Part shown: positions 59,131 to 64,000 of the stretch, in pieces
Layout: every line of letters begins with the position of its first letter
How positions within the stretch are numbered: position 1 is the stretch's first letter
Assembly (NCBI GenBank): GCA_038503035.1
Contig: JAVSML010024438.1
Coordinates: 372,001 to 436,000 of the forward strand
Direction: 5' to 3'
DNA length: 64,000 nt
From: Crocodylus rhombifer
Lineage: Eukaryota; Chordata; Crocodylia; Crocodylidae
The notes under the pieces: model-generated
The model's input: the letters and a program-made list of their open reading frames with translations, nothing else
Database searches by the model: none
What the model was told of the DNA's origin: nothing
Made by a program: the position numbers and the translations under genes

Positions 59131-59674
59131 TTTTAAATGGGGCTGCTTTTAGTAGTAAGTACTATACACTGCTCTGAGGGTTTGCAGTACTGGTCCATCA
59201 TTATTCATTCTTATTTACATTGTGCCAAAAATGTGCGGGTTCATTACAATCGACTGTATAGTTAGTAGGGCTGGAAAATGCATTCATTGATATTCTTTCT
59301 CCACTATATTAACACAAGTTATAATTAATCTGGAGATATCGTGTGAGAGAGACAATGCTAAGCAATGAATGTTCAAGTCTCACTGAGGGCAGGGCACTTC
59401 TCAAGTGCCTTCCAAGTACTGGATTGACGGGGCTGAGGAGTAAGACAGCATACAGTGGTGATACCACAGACCCTATCATTATGTCTTGGAGATGGGCTTT
59501 CAAGTGAAATAGATGAATATTAAACCTCTCAGGGCCCTTAATGTCTCTCTTAATGAGTTGATTTGTTAATTGGCAGTGATAACAACATCTACTGTTATGG
59601 TATCTGTCTGCTGAGAGGAAATCAGAAATGTATCACAGTAACAACTGTCAAGCAGAACGTCCATTTGAGATGGT

Positions 59675-59756
59675 AATCTGCACATGTAGATGCCAGCCTG
59701 CTTACTGCAGAGTAAATTTAATGTGCAATAAATGGATGTGTAGACATATCCTGTAG
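59675..59756. mobile_element. partial copy of the 47.6-kb palindromic MITE family
   Basis: CACATGTAGATGCCAGCC...GCTTACTGCAGAGTAA and GTGCAATAAATGGATGTG, TAGACATATCC match both ends of the element at 47641-47936, with the middle missing. Confidence 0.6.
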
Positions 59757-60244
59757 CTCATAAATGTTAAGCCAGTCTCATGATTTTTGAATATGGCCAT
59801 AGCTGAGAATATACAGGTTAAGTAATGCACTTCCATATGCAAGCAGCTTAGAAGGAGAAAGATACAGCCAGGTCCTGGAAGGGCACAGGGAGAAAGCAAA
59901 ATGTTAGGCACTGAGCTGCAGCAAAATGGCAGACTCTATGACCAAAACAGGGCATTCCACAGCAATTTGGTTTTCTGTAGACATCTTCATACTTCTTGTT
60001 TATGAACTTGATCCTGCAAACACTACCTAGCCAAGTGCTATTATGAGCTGTCTCACTGAATCCCTGGTAGTAAACATGATGCTCAATAGCATGCGTGCGC
60101 TGGTTTTAACACCTCTGGAAACACTTTGAAGATGTCCAGTATTATGCTACACTTGCTCAGATAGTAGTGGTGAATCTTGGAGCTATTTTCCCCATTTAAT
60201 TTTGTTTGAACGTGTTTTTTTCTCCAGGAGTTTGAATTCAACTC

Positions 60245-60540
60245 TCAGGGCATGTTTATAGGCACAAGATGGCACCAGGCTGAAACGTGCCACTCAGCAC
60301 ATGTGCGAGCTCCCAAACCAGACACGTTGCAGCTGTGTTAGAGGGAGGGTGGTCACTGGGCTTTGTCCCTCAGTTGGGCCTACTGCACACACAGTGTTAC
60401 ACTGAAGTGTGTGTGCACCAGTTCAGAAGCATGTGACAGTGCAGTCCTGGCATAGCTCAGTACAGTGCCACGTGGCTCCATGGGAACACTGAGGACCACT
60501 GTCTATTCATCAGTTGGCTTTCTAGGTGGACTTGGGCAGG
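60245..60540. mobile_element. possible MITE-like element
   Basis: The left end CTCAGGGCATGTTTATAGGC resembles the GGGCATGT ends at 31313 and 43561. A possible right end, TAGGTGGACTTGGGCAG, is only loosely inverted. The interior has repeated GTGTGTGCA/TGCACACACA motifs around 60390-60420. Ends uncertain. Confidence 0.3.
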
Positions 60541-61929
60541 GAGTCCCCTTAGGTATCTATGTCCTGAAAAACTGTTATTACAAAAGATGGGTTAGTCCAT
60601 TCCTTCTCCCTGCTTCTTTTGTTTTATGACTCAGTTTTAAGGGGTCAGGTGTTGGTGTGTTACAGAAATAGATAAATTAAGAATTCTTGAGGGACTTGAA
60701 CAGAGTTGAAAGGAATTGCAGATAGGTGCCAAAGTCTACATAGGTGCCCAATAAGTGGAAGAGAATCTGGCCCTTGGTGATCATATGACCTCAACATAAA
60801 TTTTGGGCTATTTTTTTTCTTTCGAGAAGGATGTTTTAAAGTAACTTATACAGAAAAGCAAAAATGCTAGTAGTGGAGTTTATGTTCTACAGGACCCATC
60901 TTCTTTCAACCTTAAAGGCTATAGCAATGACTCGGGATAAAGTGTTAGCTGCAATTTTGTCCCCAGGCATTTTGAAAGGTCTTCATTTAGAAACCCTTCA
61001 GTGCCTCATGCAATTTCTGAGGGACTTTTCTCGTTGGCTTGCTTTCTTATTAGTAAGAGCCATGTATATAAATAAAGGATCTTTTTGGTTTTGGAGTCAG
61101 TAATTCATCTATTTCACCTGGCTATTCCTTACTTGATAATAAATATTGTAATAATGCAAATTGTTACAGGGGCCCATGGACTCTGTGGCAAGGTCTCCTG
61201 ATGTCTAAGGTTCCCCTGTCCTAAATTCTACATCCTGGGGCAACTTCAGTCAATTCAAAACTGTGAGTTTTAATGGATTTAAATAGAATGATGAATAATT
61301 AAGTCAGCACAGTATGCCTTGTGCTACTGCTTTGGATATGGTAACCACATGTTTTTTTGGTTTCTAGGCTGCTCTACAGTGTTTCTCTAGACAGTGTATA
61401 CATGTGGTACAGACACTTTTGGCACAATGCCAGATATTTTAGCATGATATCAGACACTTTGGGCACCTGAGAGCACATGGAAAAGGGTTTAGATTCCTGA
61501 CACCGAGGACTGAGGTGGGAAGGTCTCAGTGGGGAGTGGCCACAATTGTCTTTGAGGTGAGCAGGAAGGGAAGACGCTTGAAATTCCAGGATTGGGGTAT
61601 GCCTTTTTAATTGTTCCCCCCAGCAACTTTTGCTAGCAAGCAGTTGCTCCATCTGGTAACACTGGTTAAGCAAAATTAGCAGGAAGCTGCTGCCAAAGTG
61701 ATCATCCATTCATTATCACCATTTAATTTGTTCCCATTAGATTTCTAGGGTAACTCCTTGTCACTACAATGAAGGCAGCTCATGCCTCTCAGAGCTATTG
61801 TGTCAGGCTACCTGCAGGCTCAGAAAGATGTTATGTGGGTTCAATTTGGTGTAGTAATTTGCCTTTACAATGTAGCTGCCACAGAGCTGCAGAATACAGG
61901 GGACCTTTTCATAAGCAGCACTTCCTGTG

Positions 61930-62060
61930 TGAGGATCTCACAAGACTTTAAGTGCACTTCAATCCCTGAGGTGTAGGAAAGTATTGTTAGCCCATTTTAC
62001 AGATGAGAAATTGAGGCCATGTCAGGTGACAGTATGTGCCCAGCATCACAGATAGAGCTA
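61930..62060 (-). mobile_element. MIR-like SINE, antisense
   Basis: AGCCCATTTTACAGATGAGAA, then ATTGAGGCCATGTCAGGTGA and GTGCCCAGCATCACAGA is the complement of the MIR core and is well preserved. Confidence 0.75.
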
Positions 62061-62972
62061 TGGAAGATCCCAGATGAGAATCCAAGGGGCACCTTCTTCC
62101 CTGATGCAACTGTACTGCGTTACATGCAAGACAAACTGGCCCTAGATCGTACGATTGCATCTTATGCCACAAAACCACTTTTTGTTCCTGAGCTAACAAT
62201 CTTACACTCATTTCAACACAACCATTGCCAAAACCATCAAGCAAAGGCTGATTCTGGGGAAGCTTCTACGTGCTCTCTCCCATAGTATAACAGAGCTCCT
62301 TGGTCCATACTATCGATGTGCTACACCCAGGACCACCATCAGGAAGTACACCCCAGTCACTTGCTCCCACTCAGAAATGAGGCAGGGTTGTCAGCTTCGG
62401 TCAGCCCTGAGAGGACACCCCAGCACTGCTTTTGGGTTATCTTGGACATGCTTCTTGGCACATATTCAAGGCCTCTCTAAGCTGCCTCTGAGTGAGTGGG
62501 GTGGGTTTCTCAGTGATGTTTCCTGGAGCAGCTGAGGGGCAGTGTAGACAATGCCCTCCTGGACGCATTATGGCTATTTCTCACCTGTGTGGGAGCAGTC
62601 TTTTCATCTACTGCTGTTCAGTCTCTGCCCCTCCTCTCTCTGTTTTCTCTGTTGGGCTTGTGCTGGGGTTCCTAATTTTGACAAAAATATTTACTGCATT
62701 GGCACTATTCCTACCTATTCTGAGAGCCCTAAAAATAATATTGAGCAGTGAATTTCTGTAGAATCCGTTCACTTGCCTTGCCAGCTCCTTCATGTATCCT
62801 TTCCCAGCTCTGCTGAAACAAAAAGCGGTGCCCTCAGCCTATGCCTGCTGTCTGATTAACTTGCTGATATTCCAGTTTTTCCTTTGCGCTATTACAGTTT
62901 CATTTCCAGAGAAAGAAGCTTGATGTTTAGCTACTGGATTTTGTCATTACTGCATGAATCAGGCTGAGAAAG

Positions 62973-62993
62973 CAGGAGGAGGAGGAGGAGGAA
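62973..62993. repeat. (AGG)n run
   Basis: About seven AGG triplets. Confidence 0.9.
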
Positions 62994-63674
62994 GACTTGT
63001 ATTTACACACAAAAGGTCTGATTCTGCTTTGTTCACTCAGATGCTACACCCATGGAAATCAATGTAGGCTTTGTGTGAACAAGCACCAGACAGAACATAT
63101 AACTTCATAAAAAACACTTATCAGAGAGGATCAGAAAGGAAAGCAGGCAGTTATCAAGCTTATTTTTTCTTCTTCAAATTTGCCAGCATGTGACAGAAGC
63201 TCTTACATATAGAACACAGCAAAGCACCTACAAATGAAGCAACCTCTAGCTCCTAATGTGTGAAACTGCAATTTGCATACATCATAGCAGCTGCTGAGTC
63301 TGCCCTTATTACCACCACTGGGGTGTTAATTTAGCCACAACTTTCTCATTTATTTAAATGAAAAAGCAGCGGGTGGCTGGCATGCTGCATTATCTGCTCA
63401 GCAACTCGGGAATCAAGTTGACAGAACCAGAAATAGATTTCAATTGAGACGGACTTCAGGGGGCTTGCTCCCTGGATCAGTGGACACTGGCAGGTTCAGA
63501 ATTGCCCTTGGTTTTCAGTAAAGGTCAATCCTCATTTCAGAAAAAAATAATCAGTGTCATATTTTGACAGAATTCAGGAGAAGAGATAACAAGATTAAAC
63601 CAGATTCTCTCTTTAAGTAAACTCATTCTACTTCAACAGTTTTTTGCTCTTGTCTCTAGGGTGATACTTGATAG

Positions 63675-63775
63675 TTGATAATAATTTGTACAGCGCCTAA
63701 TGCAGTAGGGTTCTGGTCCATGAGCTGGGTTCCCATGGTCTACAATAATATAAATAATCCATCATCATAATTATC
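63675..63775 (+). mobile_element. L2/MIR-like 3' tail
   Basis: AATTTGTACAGCGCCTAATG, then CAGTAGGGTTCTGGTCCATG and GTCTACAATAATATAAATAAT is the standard reptilian tail 'TTTGTACAGCGCCTAGCACAATGGGGTCCTGGTCCATG..CTACNGTAATACAAATAAT', well preserved. Confidence 0.75.
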
Positions 63776-64000
63776 ATTCATACTGTCTCAGACTTTTCTA
63801 CTCTCTTGTATGTTCAAATATAGAAGACATTTATATGTTCCTTTTCTGCTCACAAGGCATTAGGTACAATCATAAACTACTCTCCTTGAGCACCCATGTC
63901 ACAGTTCAACAAGGTGCTTAAATACCTGGCTAACTTTAAGTCTGTCATTAGCCCTTTGATGCCAGTGCAATTGCTCTCTTGCTTAAAGTTAGAGAAATGT

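Larger units (their letters stand above)
51721..64000. other. upstream flank of MGLL, no gene recognised
   Basis: Right of the CpG island no coding exon could be recognised. It contains a hAT-like MITE, MIR-like SINEs on both strands, a CR1 tail, two MITE-like elements, a GGA run and an L2/MIR-like tail near the right end. The stretches 51835-54440, 57470-59050, 59760-61920 and 62065-63670 hold nothing I can name with confidence. In mammals the next gene upstream of MGLL is, from memory, a kelch/BTB gene, but no exon of it is visible. Confidence 0.6.

Noticed and set aside
1..64000. tRNA, rRNA or small RNA genes
   Set aside because: No B-box (GGTTCGAATCC-type) with a cloverleaf context and no rRNA-like segment was recognised by eye. 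A covariance-model scan would be needed to exclude small RNAs.

Overview
The window is vertebrate nuclear DNA, most likely from a crocodilian, with a turtle as the second choice. The basis is the interspersed repeats: CR1 LINE 3' ends with the TCTATGA-type tail, CR1/L3-type reverse-transcriptase remnants, MIR/L2-like tails and many short hAT, Tigger and MITE-like elements. There is no bacterial or viral gene organisation. Almost every open frame is a chance frame in intron, repeat or GC-rich DNA.

One real gene is visible: MGLL (monoglyceride lipase), on the minus strand and cut by the left edge. I found two coding exons by translation and splice sites. Exon 2 (50489-50627, coding from the ATG at 50613) gives the N-terminus beginning MPEESSPRR. 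Exon 3 (25670-25776) gives the strand and loop with the [10 protein letters not shown] oxyanion-hole motif and ends in FAHDH. Both have AG acceptors and GTGAGT donors, and the reading phase joins without a break (125 coding bases, then 107). The promoter and first exon should lie in the CpG island at about 50.74-51.72 kb. The exact first-exon boundary is not settled. The exons with the catalytic Ser, Asp and His were not found and should lie beyond the left edge.

Layout: 1-25669 is intron 3 (at least 25.7 kb). 25777-50488 is intron 2 (24.7 kb). 50628 to about 50.9 kb is probably intron 1. About 50.74-51.72 kb is the CpG island. 51.72-64 kb is upstream flank with no gene that I can recognise. 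The introns and flank hold decayed LINEs, MIR-like SINEs, non-autonomous DNA transposons (two with perfect 8-bp target duplications), several palindromic MITEs, a 46-bp minisatellite, a long purine-rich tract and microsatellites.

I saw no tRNA or rRNA gene, CRISPR array or intact autonomous transposon. I do not see an undescribed biological system here. The most useful results are the MGLL exons, the unresolved first exon, and a set of palindromic and MITE-like elements that may include unnamed families.
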